From Photobacterium sanctipauli (GTDB taxonomy: Bacteria; Pseudomonadota; Gammaproteobacteria; Enterobacterales; Vibrionaceae): 64,000 nt of DNA. Below are positions 51,771 to 61,289 of the stretch, piece by piece (within the stretch, counting starts at the first letter, position 1; each line of letters starts with the position of its first letter). Under the pieces are notes generated by a model. The model saw only the letters and a list, made by a program, of their open reading frames with translations. It was not told the DNA's origin and did not search any database. The position numbers and the translations under genes are program-made. The stretch is taken from assembly GCF_003026495.1 (NCBI RefSeq), contig NZ_PYMA01000001.1:310001-374000 (forward strand), in the 5' to 3' direction.

Positions 51771-53843
51771 TTATTCAGCCAACTTGCCACCATCATAACG
51801 TGAAATCACCACTGTGCTGGAGCGAGGGCGCCAGCTGCGGCCATCATCCGGCGTTTCAACCGAAGCATTGAGTGCAGAATGCGGCCAGTTGCTTGGGTGC
51901 TGAACATTGGTAAACATGTGCATGTAATCTGGCGAGAAGGTGATCCCGGTCGATTCCGACCCTGTCGGCGCCACCGCAAACCGCTTAACCTGCTCTTGAT
52001 TACTCATATTAACCACTGGCTCACCCGTATTTGTTTCGTCCAAATTGGATGGGATCACCGCCAAGATCTGGTTATCAACCTGAATGTCTTTCTTGGCACC
52101 GGAATCGGTCTGCATCCACAAGATCCCACGTTGGTCGAAGGTAATACCGTCAGCCGATGAAAATTCATTATCTTCCGTCAGGCCAGACAAATTTATGCTA
52201 GCCGCGTCGCTTTCAGAGGCAGAGCCGAAAATGAAGATCTCCCACTCAAACTCAGTATCATCTGCACCTTCTTGCCAGCGAATGATATGGCCGTATTCAT
52301 TATCAGGACGCGGGTTTGCCGCATTCACGTCATCCTCAGTTCGGTCGGTGTTATTCGTCAAAGCGAGGTAGACCAACCCGGTATCGTAATCCACCGCTGT
52401 CCATTCAGGACGATCCATCGGGGTTGCCCCCATTTCATCGGCTGCCCCAAGGGTATTACGGATAATTTCAGCTTGGTTTCCAATAAGAACCCCTAACCGC
52501 ACGCCGGATTCAGTCACGCCGTCTTGTGTCAATGGCAACCATACACCTTTACCATTTTCATCAAACCGGGCCACATACAGCGTGCCTTCATCCATGTACT
52601 TGGCACCGATAGCCATGCGATCAGTACCTTGTGGCAAGTTTTCACTGGCATCGCTTTCATCCCACAGGGCGTCTGAGACAAACTTATAGACATACTCAAA
52701 TCTTCCGTCATGACCGCTATAAAACACCACAGGTTTACCCGGTTCTAATGCACCAAAGGTACAATCTTCATGGCGGAAGCGCCCCATAGAAGAGCGTTTT
52801 GCAGGCTTGGCATTTGGGGAAAACGGATCGATTTCAACAATATAGCCAAAACCATTATCGTAGTTTTGGAAATCATCCTCAGGGTTATCCGATGTCTTGC
52901 TAATATCCCAGCGCTTGAATTCACCAGTAAATTGCTCATCATAAGCGAAAGGCGTATCCCAACCGTTAAAGGCTTTATCACTTTTAGTGCCGTATCGCTC
53001 TCTAACAGGATCCACTTCCGATGTGATCTTAAAATGGCCCGGCCAATTTTCTTCACATGTCAGGTATGTCCCCCAAGGAGTAAAGCCATTACCACAGTTG
53101 TTGTAAGTACCATGAGTGACGTTTGGTCTTCCCTTCTCGGCGGTAAATTTGGTCGTTAATAAACCGCTGCCAGCAATAGCGCCAGTCACATCCATCTCGG
53201 TCGAAAGGTGGATCCGTCGGTTATACGGGCTATCTACCACCACCTGCCATATTCCTTGAGACAGTTGGATGTGCACAACGGAAACACCGTGGGCATAGTA
53301 TTCTTTTCTTACTTTATCTACTTGGCGAATAACTTCATCGTTTGGGGAGTAACCCTCTTCGTGAAGTGTGCCATTGGAAATAAATTCATGATTGATACAC
53401 AAAATACCTTGGGTATCATCCAAAGGATAATAGTGCATCCCATCATTCATCTGCCCAACAGAATGCAGCTGGTCGATATCGGTGTTGGTTCCATCTTGCT
53501 TGAACGGTTGAATAGGCTCGCCATCTACCGAAACAGAAAATAGGTTTGTCCCCCAAGGAGCAAGTACTTGAGCGAAATATCCTTCCGGCACCACAAATGC
53601 GTCTTTTCCTTGGGCGCTGACAGATTCAAACCCCAGCGAAGAGATACCTTGGGTTTTATCGCTGGTAGAAGAATCCGAGCTATTACACCCCGTCAAACCC
53701 AAGCTGGTCATGGCACCGAACGCCGCCGCTCTGCCAGTACCTTTAAGCATCGTTCGACGTGACATTGCCTTGGCCATAATGTCAGAAAGTGGCTTTTTCG
53801 TACTTTTATTAAATATTTCGTTTGTGGTAGTACATCGACTCAT
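51771..53843 (-). CDS. PhoX family (DUF839) exported protein
   Basis: This 690-residue protein has a Tat-type signal (MSRRTMLKGTGRAAAFG, near residue 27) with a possible lipobox (GLTGC). The PhoX/DUF839 pattern follows: PEGYFAQVLAPWG, CINHEF, THGTYNNCGNGFTPWGTYLT (metal-ligand Cys), CEENWPGHF and ADGITFDQRGILWMQTDSG. PhoX proteins are Ca/Fe-dependent beta-propeller phosphatases acting in the periplasm; not every DUF839 protein has that activity. AAGG 7 bp before the ATG at 53843 sets the start. No Pho box could be identified by eye. Confidence 0.88.
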   Translation of the reverse strand: MSRCTTTNEIFNKSTKKPLSDIMAKAMSRRTMLKGTGRAAAFGAMTSLGLTGCNSSDSSTSDKTQGISSLGFESVSAQGKDAFVVPEGYFAQVLAPWGTNLFSVSVDGEPIQPFKQDGTNTDIDQLHSVGQMNDGMHYYPLDDTQGILCINHEFISNGTLHEEGYSPNDEVIRQVDKVRKEYYAHGVSVVHIQLSQGIWQVVVDSPYNRRIHLSTEMDVTGAIAGSGLLTTKFTAEKGRPNVTHGTYNNCGNGFTPWGTYLTCEENWPGHFKITSEVDPVRERYGTKSDKAFNGWDTPFAYDEQFTGEFKRWDISKTSDNPEDDFQNYDNGFGYIVEIDPFSPNAKPAKRSSMGRFRHEDCTFGALEPGKPVVFYSGHDGRFEYVYKFVSDALWDESDASENLPQGTDRMAIGAKYMDEGTLYVARFDENGKGVWLPLTQDGVTESGVRLGVLIGNQAEIIRNTLGAADEMGATPMDRPEWTAVDYDTGLVYLALTNNTDRTEDDVNAANPRPDNEYGHIIRWQEGADDTEFEWEIFIFGSASESDAASINLSGLTEDNEFSSADGITFDQRGILWMQTDSGAKKDIQVDNQILAVIPSNLDETNTGEPVVNMSNQEQVKRFAVAPTGSESTGITFSPDYMHMFTNVQHPSNWPHSALNASVETPDDGRSWRPRSSTVVISRYDGGKLAE

Positions 53844-54222
53844 AACGCAACCTTGTAAACTGAATAAAAATAATTTGAGTAGTGGCTCTAGATAGTTCGG
53901 CAATTTTTATAACAGCGAAATGTTAAAGTTATGTGTAATTTTTTACATGTAATCTTGATACTGTGCCGTTTTGGAAGGAGTATAAATATCTAAGATAAAA
54001 CAGAGTGATAGCTCAAACCCCAATAAATAAACCAATAAATAAACCAATAAAATGCAATGCCAACCAAGCATTCGCGAAGAATATACTTTAGCTGGTATTA
54101 CAAATAACGAGTAATGGTTACTGATGAGAAGAACAACAAAAAAGGCCCAGCAAGAGATGCTGAGCCTGTATATTCAAAAGGGTTAATTAGCACTCGCGAT
54201 TAACCATCGAGTGATATGGGCA
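53844..54222. repeat. Intergenic region with a 12-bp tandem repeat and dcuC terminator
   Basis: The unit CCAATAAATAAA occurs at 54020-54031 and 54032-54043 with a partial third copy to 54051. The dcuC terminator is at 54137-54166. The rest is AT-rich and must hold the PhoX-family promoter; no gene is seen. Confidence 0.6.
54137..54166 (-). terminator. Terminator of dcuC
   Basis: A 9-bp stem with one mismatch (GGCCCAGCA / TGCTGAGCC) and a five-base loop is followed on the minus strand by TTTTTTG. Confidence 0.85.
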
Positions 54223-55587
54223 TTAGCCAAGAAATGCACTCATCGCCACCAATGCAACCAAGCCACCCATCATCGGGATCGCAGTGCGTTTCACCAGTTC
54301 AATTGGCGATACACCCGCCGCGCCAGCACAAGCGATAACAACCCCTGCAACTGGTGAGAATGAACGGAAGATACCGGCTGATAACTGCATTGGCAGTGCA
54401 AATGCAGCCGTTGATACGCCTAGCGTTGCAGCAACTTCTGGTGCAAGGTTAGAGAAGCTAAAGAATGGCGCATTACCAGAGCCTGACAGCAATGCCGTCG
54501 CACCAATAATCGAAACCATTACAATCACCATCGGCAAATACCCCAGGCCAGCCGTCGACGTTGCACCTAGCAGCATGCTGATAAACCCAATGGTGCTTAG
54601 GCCCACAACAAAGGTTTGTGCGGCGATAATCAAGGAAACAACGCTTGCAAACGCCTTGCCCATACCATCGAGGAACACTTTCAGTGACGCCGCCACTTTC
54701 TTGCCGTTACGGTTAACAATAAAGTCACACACCATGGCAATAAACAAGCTTGTGAACATGGCCGTCACTACGTCAACCTTAATGGTATCAATCGCGAAGC
54801 TGCTAAAGGTCAGCAGCATAAACAGTGGTAGAACTGGCAGAATAGCGAACCACTTCGGTGCCTGGGCCTCTTCTTTATCTTCCACTTTCAGCTCGTGAGT
54901 AATCCCCTTCTCCGCATCTTTCTTATCAAACCAGCGTTGGCAGAAATAGTGCAGGACAGCAATCGTACCCATTACAACAGGGGCAACGATCATCTGGTGG
55001 CTAACAAAATAAGCAGCAGCGTCTATACCAATCACTTCAGCAGCTTTCAGTGAGTTACCCGATGCTGGTCCCAAGTCAAGACACGCGGTTGTTGCCAGTA
55101 CTGCCGCTGTTGACGCTGGGGTACAACCAATACGTACCAATACCGGGTACATGGCTACCAACAACAGCATGGCTAGGCCAACCGCTGACGGAATAAAGAT
55201 ATTTAACACCTGGCCAAGAATGTAAGTCAGCGCTAACACCACATATGGGCTCTTAAACAATGACAATGGCTTGGTTGAAACCTGCACCATCGCATTCGCG
55301 GCACCGATGTGGTTCATGTAGCTAGAAAAACCCGCCACACTCATGATGATAAGACCAAGATTGGCCACGGTAGAGGAAGAAATCGCTTTGATCACCAAGA
55401 AGAAATCAAAAACGATAGCACCAGAAGAACTTGTTCCCGACGGTAGGAATTCAGTATTACCTGAAATAACACCAATCAAGATCATCAACAAGCCCGCGCC
55501 AAATAGCGCAGCTTGAGTATTGTATTTTTTAACGATCAGATAACCTGCACCAAATATAATTGGCAGCGATAGCAAAGGGACGATCAT
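54223..55587 (-). CDS. dcuC: C4-dicarboxylate transporter, DcuC family
   Basis: This 454-residue inner-membrane protein with about 12 segments belongs to the DcuC family of C4-dicarboxylate carriers. It shows the family's LIIMSVAGFSSYMNHIGAANAM, FIPSAVGLAMLLLVAMYPVL and ATTACLDLGPASGNSLKAAE segments, plus GNAPFFSFSNLAPEVA near the C-terminus. It usually exports succinate in exchange for fumarate in fumarate respiration. It is a single gene with a terminator and a long AT-rich leader. No FNR box was found by eye, so anaerobic control is not shown. Confidence 0.88.
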   Translation of the reverse strand: MIVPLLSLPIIFGAGYLIVKKYNTQAALFGAGLLMILIGVISGNTEFLPSGTSSSGAIVFDFFLVIKAISSSTVANLGLIIMSVAGFSSYMNHIGAANAMVQVSTKPLSLFKSPYVVLALTYILGQVLNIFIPSAVGLAMLLLVAMYPVLVRIGCTPASTAAVLATTACLDLGPASGNSLKAAEVIGIDAAAYFVSHQMIVAPVVMGTIAVLHYFCQRWFDKKDAEKGITHELKVEDKEEAQAPKWFAILPVLPLFMLLTFSSFAIDTIKVDVVTAMFTSLFIAMVCDFIVNRNGKKVAASLKVFLDGMGKAFASVVSLIIAAQTFVVGLSTIGFISMLLGATSTAGLGYLPMVIVMVSIIGATALLSGSGNAPFFSFSNLAPEVAATLGVSTAAFALPMQLSAGIFRSFSPVAGVVIACAGAAGVSPIELVKRTAIPMMGGLVALVAMSAFLG

Positions 55588-56201
55588 AAATCACTCACTT
55601 AAGTAGCATGGGAATACAAAAAGCGTGGTGAATCAACGGCTACATCCCTGTTTGTACCGAGCGATTTGAAACACAGCAGCTAATAGTTGTCTTAAATAAA
55701 GACTGAAATAATCTTTACATAATTAATGATTAAACTGACTTTTATTAGCGGCTTATTGCGATCTGTATCATAGCGCTATTTGTAACAAGCTGTTGCCATT
55801 AATATCCGTGCTACATATTTTTGCAAATATCTTTATTATTCAAAAGGTAAGAACAACAAATCACTAGACAATCTTTCTTACTTATTAGAAACCAACCCCT
55901 AATAAATAAAGATTAACCCACAACAGTTAAATAAACACATTCACACCAAACATCACAGCTGTTAAATATAAATCAATGTAGAAAACCACCACAACAACCA
56001 AGCAATAAATTCACACAAATATTAACCAGCACCTTTTTGTTACTATACCATTTGGCAAGGCGTAGGAAGTGATTCCCTAAGAAAGGGAGAGTTTCATATT
56101 TGTGAGTAATAAACATGAGATATAGAAACGGAAGCACCATCAGTTATTAGCGTCAAGTGCTTCTTCTATCAGGACATGACACGGTTAATTGGCACCGAGA
56201 A
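55588..56201. other. Long AT-rich region upstream of dcuC
   Basis: This 614-bp gap shows no ORF with coding character and no RNA gene that I recognise. It has the dcuC promoter and probably regulatory sites. A weak stem GAAGCAC / GTGCTTC (56131-56163) lies near the GNAT stop. Confidence 0.5.
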
Positions 56202-56633
56202 TCACAACGTCATATGCAGGATTGGAAATGGTTTTCCCATACCATCGAGCGGCGAGCGTGACGCAACTTTAAAGCCCATACGTTGGTAAAAGCCAACTGC
56301 CTGAGGGTTTTGTTCGTTTACATCCACCTCCGCTACATCAAACTCAGTAAGCGCGTATTGCAATAGCGCCTTACCCACCCCTTGTCCTCTTGCCTCATTC
56401 AAGACAAATAGCATTTCAATCTTCTTTTCGTGAACACCGATAAATCCGATGATCTCGCCTGCATCATTCTTGGTGCAGCGAAGTGAAACCGCAGGAAAGG
56501 CTTGTTCAATGATAATAGGTTTAAAAAACTCAATATCCTCATCTGTGATGAAGTCATGGGTTGCTCGGACTGAATTTTCCCAGACAACCAGCATCTCTGC
56601 ATAATCGCTAGGAAGCACATTTTCGACAATCAT
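56202..56633 (-). CDS. GNAT family N-acetyltransferase
   Basis: This 143-residue protein matches the short YjaB/PhnO-type acetyltransferases: EMLVVWENSVRATHDFI, EIIGFIGVHEKKIEMLFV (beta 4), ARGQGVGKALLQYAL (acetyl-CoA loop, about residues 88-102) and NPQAVGFYQRMGFK. The acetyl-CoA motif is intact. AGAGA precedes the ATG. Substrate unknown. Confidence 0.88.
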   Translation of the reverse strand: MIVENVLPSDYAEMLVVWENSVRATHDFITDEDIEFFKPIIIEQAFPAVSLRCTKNDAGEIIGFIGVHEKKIEMLFVLNEARGQGVGKALLQYALTEFDVAEVDVNEQNPQAVGFYQRMGFKVASRSPLDGMGKPFPILHMTL

Positions 56634-56761
56634 ATTAATCTCTATAAATACATTGATGAACTGTGCAGCCGCGAACCCGTATATTAGTCATTTAGCCCCC
56701 AAAAGCCAGTAATAAGTCATCATTTCAAACACTGCCTATCGTTATCCCACACATTGCATCA

Positions 56762-56977
56762 CTACTTCCAACCCACTCGCCAAAGTGTAGCGTCTTTAAG
56801 CTCATGCCAATCTAAAGGGTACTGGTGATGGTTTATCACGGCCTCAATCACACAGTGGATCACTTTCTGGTTCTCATCAAACTCAACGTCAGTGATCACA
56901 AAGTGCTTCTCTTTATTTTGCACTGCCACCTTAGTCCACTTGCTTTGCAGCAGACCTTTGGGGTGTATTCGGTTCAT
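56762..56977 (-). CDS. TIGR02450 family small protein
   Basis: This 71-residue protein begins NRIHPKGLLQSKWT and contains NKEKHFVITDVEFDE, VIHCVIEAVI and DWHELKDATLWRVGWK; these match the TIGR02450 family, a tryptophan-containing small protein widespread in gammaproteobacteria. Function is not known. An ATG three bases earlier (56980) is equally possible. No operon partner is evident. Confidence 0.85.
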   Translation of the reverse strand: MNRIHPKGLLQSKWTKVAVQNKEKHFVITDVEFDENQKVIHCVIEAVINHHQYPLDWHELKDATLWRVGWK

Positions 56978-57066
56978 CACTCACCTCTGGGTTCAAATAT
57001 AACCTATTAGTCCAAACGTAGTAATTAAGGGTTTAGTTCAACCTATTGAGGCAATTGCACTATTTA

Positions 57067-57085
57067 CTGTGAGAATTCTGTGAGA
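57067..57085 (+). promoter_or_regulatory. Direct repeat, one helical turn apart, upstream of the spondin genes
   Basis: CTGTGAGA occurs at 57067-57074 and 57078-57085, an 11-bp period about 95 bp before the first spondin gene. This geometry fits tandem binding by an OmpR-type regulator, one of which is encoded downstream. Confidence 0.5.
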
Positions 57086-57177
57086 GTTTTGCGATGAAGT
57101 TATGAATCCTGTGCGAGGGGTCTGCAAGATTTACCCGCCATAGTAATAACGTGATTCATTACTAAACGGACAGAACA

Positions 57178-57861
57178 ATGAAAAAGACCCTAGCATCAGT
57201 TGCCATTACCAGTGCATTCTTAGGTTCAATCGCCATCAGCAGCGTTCATGCCGCTGAGATTGATGTCACTATCACCAACGCCACCAAAAATATCTACTTC
57301 ACCCCACTCTTAGTCGCCGCGCACAGCAGCGATGTTTATCTTTTCCGTACCGGTGAAAGCGCCTCACCCGAAGTAGAAGCAATGGCTGAAGGCGGCGATA
57401 TTTCAGGGCTTGCGTCACTGGCAAGCAACGCGGGTGCTGTCGTCGCCTCAGATCCTGCCAGCGGTATCCTTGACCCGGGTGTATCCGCAACGGCCAGCAT
57501 GGATACCGGTGATGCCAACCGCTTGTCGATCACCGCCATGTTACTGCCAACCAACGATGGCTTCGTTGGCCTTGATAGCTGGGAGATACCATCAACACCG
57601 GGCACCTATACCTTCTCCTTGAATAGCTATGATGCAGGCACCGAAGCCAATGACGAACTCGCTGGCAGTATGCCTAACCCACCGTTTATTAACTTTGGTA
57701 GTGGCGGGACAGGAGTAGAAACAACCGTGACCAATGATAAAGTCCATATCCACCCTGGTAATCTCGGTGACAGCGATCCCAATGGCGGTTTAAGTGATAT
57801 CAACAGCGCAACCTATCGCTGGCTAAACCCAGTTGCCATTGTGACAGTAACGGTGAAGTAA
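57178..57861 (+). CDS. Exported spondin-domain protein
   Basis: This 227-residue protein has a signal peptide (about 25 residues, ending VHA) and a spondin_N domain: IDVTITNATKNIYFTPLLVA, LFRTGESASPEVEAMAEGGD, SYDAGTEANDELAGSMPNPP and KVHIHPGNLGD. The last segments hold acidic and His residues that bind metal in spondin folds. It is soluble in the periplasm or secreted. It is followed after 10 bp by a lipoprotein paralogue, then a response regulator and sensor kinase. Function unknown in bacteria; adhesion or metal binding are guesses. Confidence 0.85.
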   Translation: MKKTLASVAITSAFLGSIAISSVHAAEIDVTITNATKNIYFTPLLVAAHSSDVYLFRTGESASPEVEAMAEGGDISGLASLASNAGAVVASDPASGILDPGVSATASMDTGDANRLSITAMLLPTNDGFVGLDSWEIPSTPGTYTFSLNSYDAGTEANDELAGSMPNPPFINFGSGGTGVETTVTNDKVHIHPGNLGDSDPNGGLSDINSATYRWLNPVAIVTVTVK

Positions 57862-57871
57862 GGAGGCTGCG

Positions 57872-58567
57872 ATGAAATACCGTTTATTACTTATAGCAAC
57901 CAGCGCCACCCTTCTCGCGGGCTGTCCTATCTTTGATGAGGACGATGATACGCCGCCCCCAGCAGATACCATGGTGAGCTATACCGTTGAGGTAAGAAAC
58001 TTAACCTCTAACCAGCCGCTGTCACCGCTTGCGGTATTGGCACACGATGCCGACTACCAAATGTTTGAAATTGGCCAGCCAGCTTCGAACGCGCTGGAAC
58101 TGATGGCCGAAAGTGGCGATAACAGCGAACTTCTCAATGATGCTGCCGTCGCTTACAGTTTTTCAGGCGCTGGCGTGATCCTCCCCTCACAAAGTGACAG
58201 CGTCACCATGACATTCAACCCTGATCAAGCGCAATATGTCTCGGTAGGCAGTATGTTGGTGAATACCAATGATGGATTCGTTGGCGAAACACAAATTTCA
58301 CTCTCCAGCTTAGCCGTTGGTGACAGCATGAGTATCAACATGGCGGTTTGGGATTCAGGAACCGAAGCCAATGATGAAGCTGCAGCAACCGTGCCCGGAC
58401 CCGCTGCTGGCGGTGAAGGCTTCAATAGCAACCGAGATGATAACGATAGGGTTTCGTTTCACGCGGGCGTCATTAGCCAAGATGATGGACTGGCAACTTC
58501 AGCCCTCAATGCAACCCACCGTTTTCTCAATCCGGGGGCACGATTAACCATTACTCGCACCGAGTAA
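57872..58567 (+). CDS. Spondin-domain lipoprotein
   Basis: This 231-residue paralogue of the preceding protein has a lipoprotein signal (LLAGC, Cys18) and an Asp-rich linker (DEDDD) before a spondin_N domain: VSYTVEVRNLTSNQPLSPLA, MFEIGQPASNALELMAESGD, WDSGTEANDEAAATVPGP and RVSFHAGVIS. AAGGAGG precedes the ATG. The pair (one soluble, one membrane-anchored) looks like a duplication and probably works together. The next gene is the response regulator after 146 bp. Confidence 0.85.
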   Translation: MKYRLLLIATSATLLAGCPIFDEDDDTPPPADTMVSYTVEVRNLTSNQPLSPLAVLAHDADYQMFEIGQPASNALELMAESGDNSELLNDAAVAYSFSGAGVILPSQSDSVTMTFNPDQAQYVSVGSMLVNTNDGFVGETQISLSSLAVGDSMSINMAVWDSGTEANDEAAATVPGPAAGGEGFNSNRDDNDRVSFHAGVISQDDGLATSALNATHRFLNPGARLTITRTE

Positions 58568-58658
58568 AATTTTAACCCGTCACCCGGGAAAACTTCCCAA
58601 TGTGATGAAAGAAATATCAGTACATCCGGTCGTTAGCTAGGAAGTATGTGGATTGTAT

Positions 58659-58678
58659 CTAGGTACCCTACTAGGTAC
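58659..58678 (+). promoter_or_regulatory. Direct repeat upstream of the response-regulator gene
   Basis: CTAGGTAC occurs at 58659-58666 and 58671-58678, a 12-bp period about 40 bp before the response-regulator start. It may be a binding site for autoregulation. Confidence 0.4.
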
Positions 58679-58713
58679 AGCTTGCTAACTATGTCGATGA
58701 TTGGGATGTACTG

Positions 58714-59517
58714 ATGACAACACTAACAAACCAGGTTGATCCTGCCATGATCCTCATCGTGGAAGATGACAATGACTTAGCTGATTTAATTTCCATGCAC
58801 CTGAGCTTTCAGGGGCATGAAGTCACGCGAGTAACCAGTCTAGAGCAAGCAAGAAGCTCAATCACCAACGCCAGTCATGCAGGCCAGCTGTTTGATTTAT
58901 TGGTCCTTGATCGCGGCCTAGAAGATGGTGACGGCTTAACCCTATGTCAAGAACTACGCCAACAAGATAATTGGTTACCCGTACTTATGCTCACCGCCCG
59001 GGATACTGAGAAAGATAAAGTTGATGGCCTTGAGTCGGGGGCTGACGATTACCTCACTAAGCCCTTTAGCGTGTTGGAGTTTCAAGCCAGGGTGCGTTCA
59101 ATCTTACGGCGTAAGAGTCATCCCCAGCAAAATCATGATCAGCCAAATCAAAAGGCACAAAACGATAGTGAGCAACCACTGACAATTCAGGCCAACGAAG
59201 AGACGATTCTCTCCTTTGAAGGGCTGACGATTCGCCCCCAATCCCATCAAGTTGAATTGGATGATCAGCCTATTGCCCTGACCGCAACAGAATTTACTCT
59301 GCTGCATTTTCTTGCCAGTAAACCTGGTCGGGTATATAGCAAAGATGAGTTGTTAGACCAAGTATGGCAAACCAATTTCAGCGGCTACCACCACACTGTT
59401 TGCAGCACGATCAACCGTCTGCGTACCAAGCTAGAGCCGCCTACCACGCAGCATAAATATATCCATACTGTTTGGGGCGTTGGATACAAATTCCAGGCAA
59501 GATCCGATGCCGCGTAA
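58714..59517 (+). CDS. OmpR/PhoB family response regulator
   Basis: This 267-residue regulator has a receiver domain (residues 13-128) with the acidic pair in LIVEDDND, phospho-acceptor Asp66 (LLVLDRGLEDGDG), a Thr in MLTARD and Lys in YLTKPF. A Gln/Asn-rich linker (129-160) leads to a winged-helix OmpR-type DNA-binding domain with LTATEFTLLHFLASKPGRVYS and CSTINRLRTKLEPPTT. GGGA lies before the ATG. It is nine bases upstream of its histidine kinase and probably controls the spondin genes. Confidence 0.92.
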   Translation: MTTLTNQVDPAMILIVEDDNDLADLISMHLSFQGHEVTRVTSLEQARSSITNASHAGQLFDLLVLDRGLEDGDGLTLCQELRQQDNWLPVLMLTARDTEKDKVDGLESGADDYLTKPFSVLEFQARVRSILRRKSHPQQNHDQPNQKAQNDSEQPLTIQANEETILSFEGLTIRPQSHQVELDDQPIALTATEFTLLHFLASKPGRVYSKDELLDQVWQTNFSGYHHTVCSTINRLRTKLEPPTTQHKYIHTVWGVGYKFQARSDAA

Positions 59518-59526
59518 GGAGTCGAT

Positions 59527-60900
59527 ATGAATTTTAAACACCGATTACTCCTACTAACCGGCTTTTGGTTTTTGCTCTCGGCGTTGTTGCTCGGCGGTCT
59601 CTTTGTTTACCAACAGCAATTGGTTGAACAGCGAACCCAGCAAGCGTTACACAAGGAACTTGCTGCCCATATGCGGGACGATAGTCCGCTCATGCAAGGC
59701 ACCGACTTTAACCCAGCGGCATTAAAATCTTTATTCCACACCTTAATGCTGCTTGGTCCTGATTTTGAAATTTACTTTCTTGACCAACAAGGCACCATCC
59801 GCACCCATGCCGCCCCTGAAGGCAAAGTACTACTCGGCAGTGTCAGTCTCTCCCCTATCCAACAATTTCTCGACAACCAGCCCTTCCCGATTCTCGGTGA
59901 TGACCCACGCAATCCGAGCGTAAAGAAAGTCTTTTCCGTCGCCCCCATCACCGAATTCGGTTCTGTTATTGGTTATTTATATGTAGTGATTGGCAGTGAA
60001 CAGCGCGCCTTGTTAGCCGAGCAAGAACAACTCACGACGCTATTCTATCTAATCGGTGTCTCTCTCTTACTGGTTATCGGCTTTAGCTACTTAACCTATC
60101 GGTTAGTCAAACGCACTTTGCTTAAACCGATTGAGCATGTCACGGGGGATCTACAAGATCAGGCTGGCAACGATTTTCGTCTTAAACCCGAATTTGTAAA
60201 CCAAGTTCCTGAGCTGAAACCTGTTGCCAAGCAACTGTATTTAATGGCGCAACAAATCCAACAGCAGTTTCTTCAGTTACAGCAAGAAGAAGCGCGTCGA
60301 CGCGAACTATTAATGCAGCTCAGCCATGATTTGAAAACACCGCTCTCTAGTATCTTGGGCTATTTAGAAACATGGAAAATCCAGAATAAAGAGCCCAATG
60401 CACTGATAGATACAGCCCATCGCAATGCAGAAAAACTATCAGAGCAGCTCAGCGAACAGTTGGCTTTGGCTAGAAACCAGCAACAAGCTCCCCAACCTAA
60501 GTTTGAGCAAATTGCACTTTATGAAGTGATAGAGGAGATACAAGAAAGCCTTGCACCGGAAGCGAATAAAAAAGCGTTGTCACTGGCGGTTTCGATACCG
60601 GAGCAAGAAGTGGTGTTTGGCGATAGACAGCTATTGCTCAGGCTATTTGCCAACTTGTTCGAAAATGCGATTCGCCATGCGCCTAGCAATAGCCGCATCG
60701 CGTTAGAGGTTATCCACCAGCATCCTAACCTAACCATTAAGCTGTGCAATGATATCGACCCAAGCGCCCCATCAGGCTCGATGGGGCTTGGAACCAAAAT
60801 CATTCAATCAATTTTGATGCTTCACCACAGTCAATTGATAACCAAGCAAGAGGAAAACCATTTCTTGCAACAGTTCCACTTACCCGCCAGCTCTGGCTAA
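59527..60900 (+). CDS. Sensor histidine kinase
   Basis: This 457-residue kinase has two transmembrane segments (about 7-27 and 172-190) around a periplasmic sensor of about 145 residues, then a HAMP linker (LLKPIEHVTGDL), HisKA dimerisation helix with His267 (QLSHDLKTPLSSI), N box LFENAIRHAPSN (Asn380), and an ATP-binding domain with G-box GSMGLGTKII. The G1 box (NDIDPSAPSG) is less typical. AAGGAG precedes the ATG. It pairs with the upstream response regulator; its signal is unknown but may relate to the spondin proteins. Confidence 0.92.
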   Translation: MNFKHRLLLLTGFWFLLSALLLGGLFVYQQQLVEQRTQQALHKELAAHMRDDSPLMQGTDFNPAALKSLFHTLMLLGPDFEIYFLDQQGTIRTHAAPEGKVLLGSVSLSPIQQFLDNQPFPILGDDPRNPSVKKVFSVAPITEFGSVIGYLYVVIGSEQRALLAEQEQLTTLFYLIGVSLLLVIGFSYLTYRLVKRTLLKPIEHVTGDLQDQAGNDFRLKPEFVNQVPELKPVAKQLYLMAQQIQQQFLQLQQEEARRRELLMQLSHDLKTPLSSILGYLETWKIQNKEPNALIDTAHRNAEKLSEQLSEQLALARNQQQAPQPKFEQIALYEVIEEIQESLAPEANKKALSLAVSIPEQEVVFGDRQLLLRLFANLFENAIRHAPSNSRIALEVIHQHPNLTIKLCNDIDPSAPSGSMGLGTKIIQSILMLHHSQLITKQEENHFLQQFHLPASSG

Positions 60901-60917
60901 AGCCACTGTTACTCAAC

Positions 60918-61211
60918 CTACTCTTCCAGCAACAAGCTGCCCAATCGTCGGGCAGCTGCATCATCGACAACGGGTTGAACCGAGATATCCATTTCTGAGT
61001 TCCAAGCCAATGCATAGGCCGCCACCGCCTCAGCACTATCCGACTCAACAATGGCCACCCCGCTACCACTCACCAAATCATGCCAACGGCCAACCATGGT
61101 TACTTCATCGCCCATCATGTCTTTATCAAGCGACTCGCTCATTTGAGCAAAGTGTGCCAACACCGGGTGTAATCGGCCTTCATGAAGCTGCCAAGAAACT
61201 AGAAATAACAT
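60918..61211 (-). CDS. DUF3303-like small protein
   Basis: This 97-residue protein has the DUF3303 pattern: MLFLVSWQLHEG, GRWHDLVSGSGVAIVESDSA and YALAWNSEMDISVQPVVDD. It resembles small dimeric alpha-beta barrel proteins. GAGGA precedes the ATG. Its stop is 17 bases from that of the kinase (convergent). Function unknown. Confidence 0.8.
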   Translation of the reverse strand: MLFLVSWQLHEGRLHPVLAHFAQMSESLDKDMMGDEVTMVGRWHDLVSGSGVAIVESDSAEAVAAYALAWNSEMDISVQPVVDDAAARRLGSLLLEE

Positions 61212-61289
61212 GATGCTATCCTCGTTAGAAAATCAGCCTTATAACGAATCCATACTGTTCCGTAATAAGTCGTTAAGAGTATAGATGAC

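Noticed and set aside
56131-56163. Stem GAAGCAC / GTGCTTC downstream of the GNAT gene
   Set aside because: The loop is 19 bases and the stem only 7 bp; recorded in the gap description but not as a terminator.
55588-56201. FNR box before dcuC
   Set aside because: The only similar sequence (TTGCG...ATCAT) has wrong spacing and poor arms, so no site is claimed.
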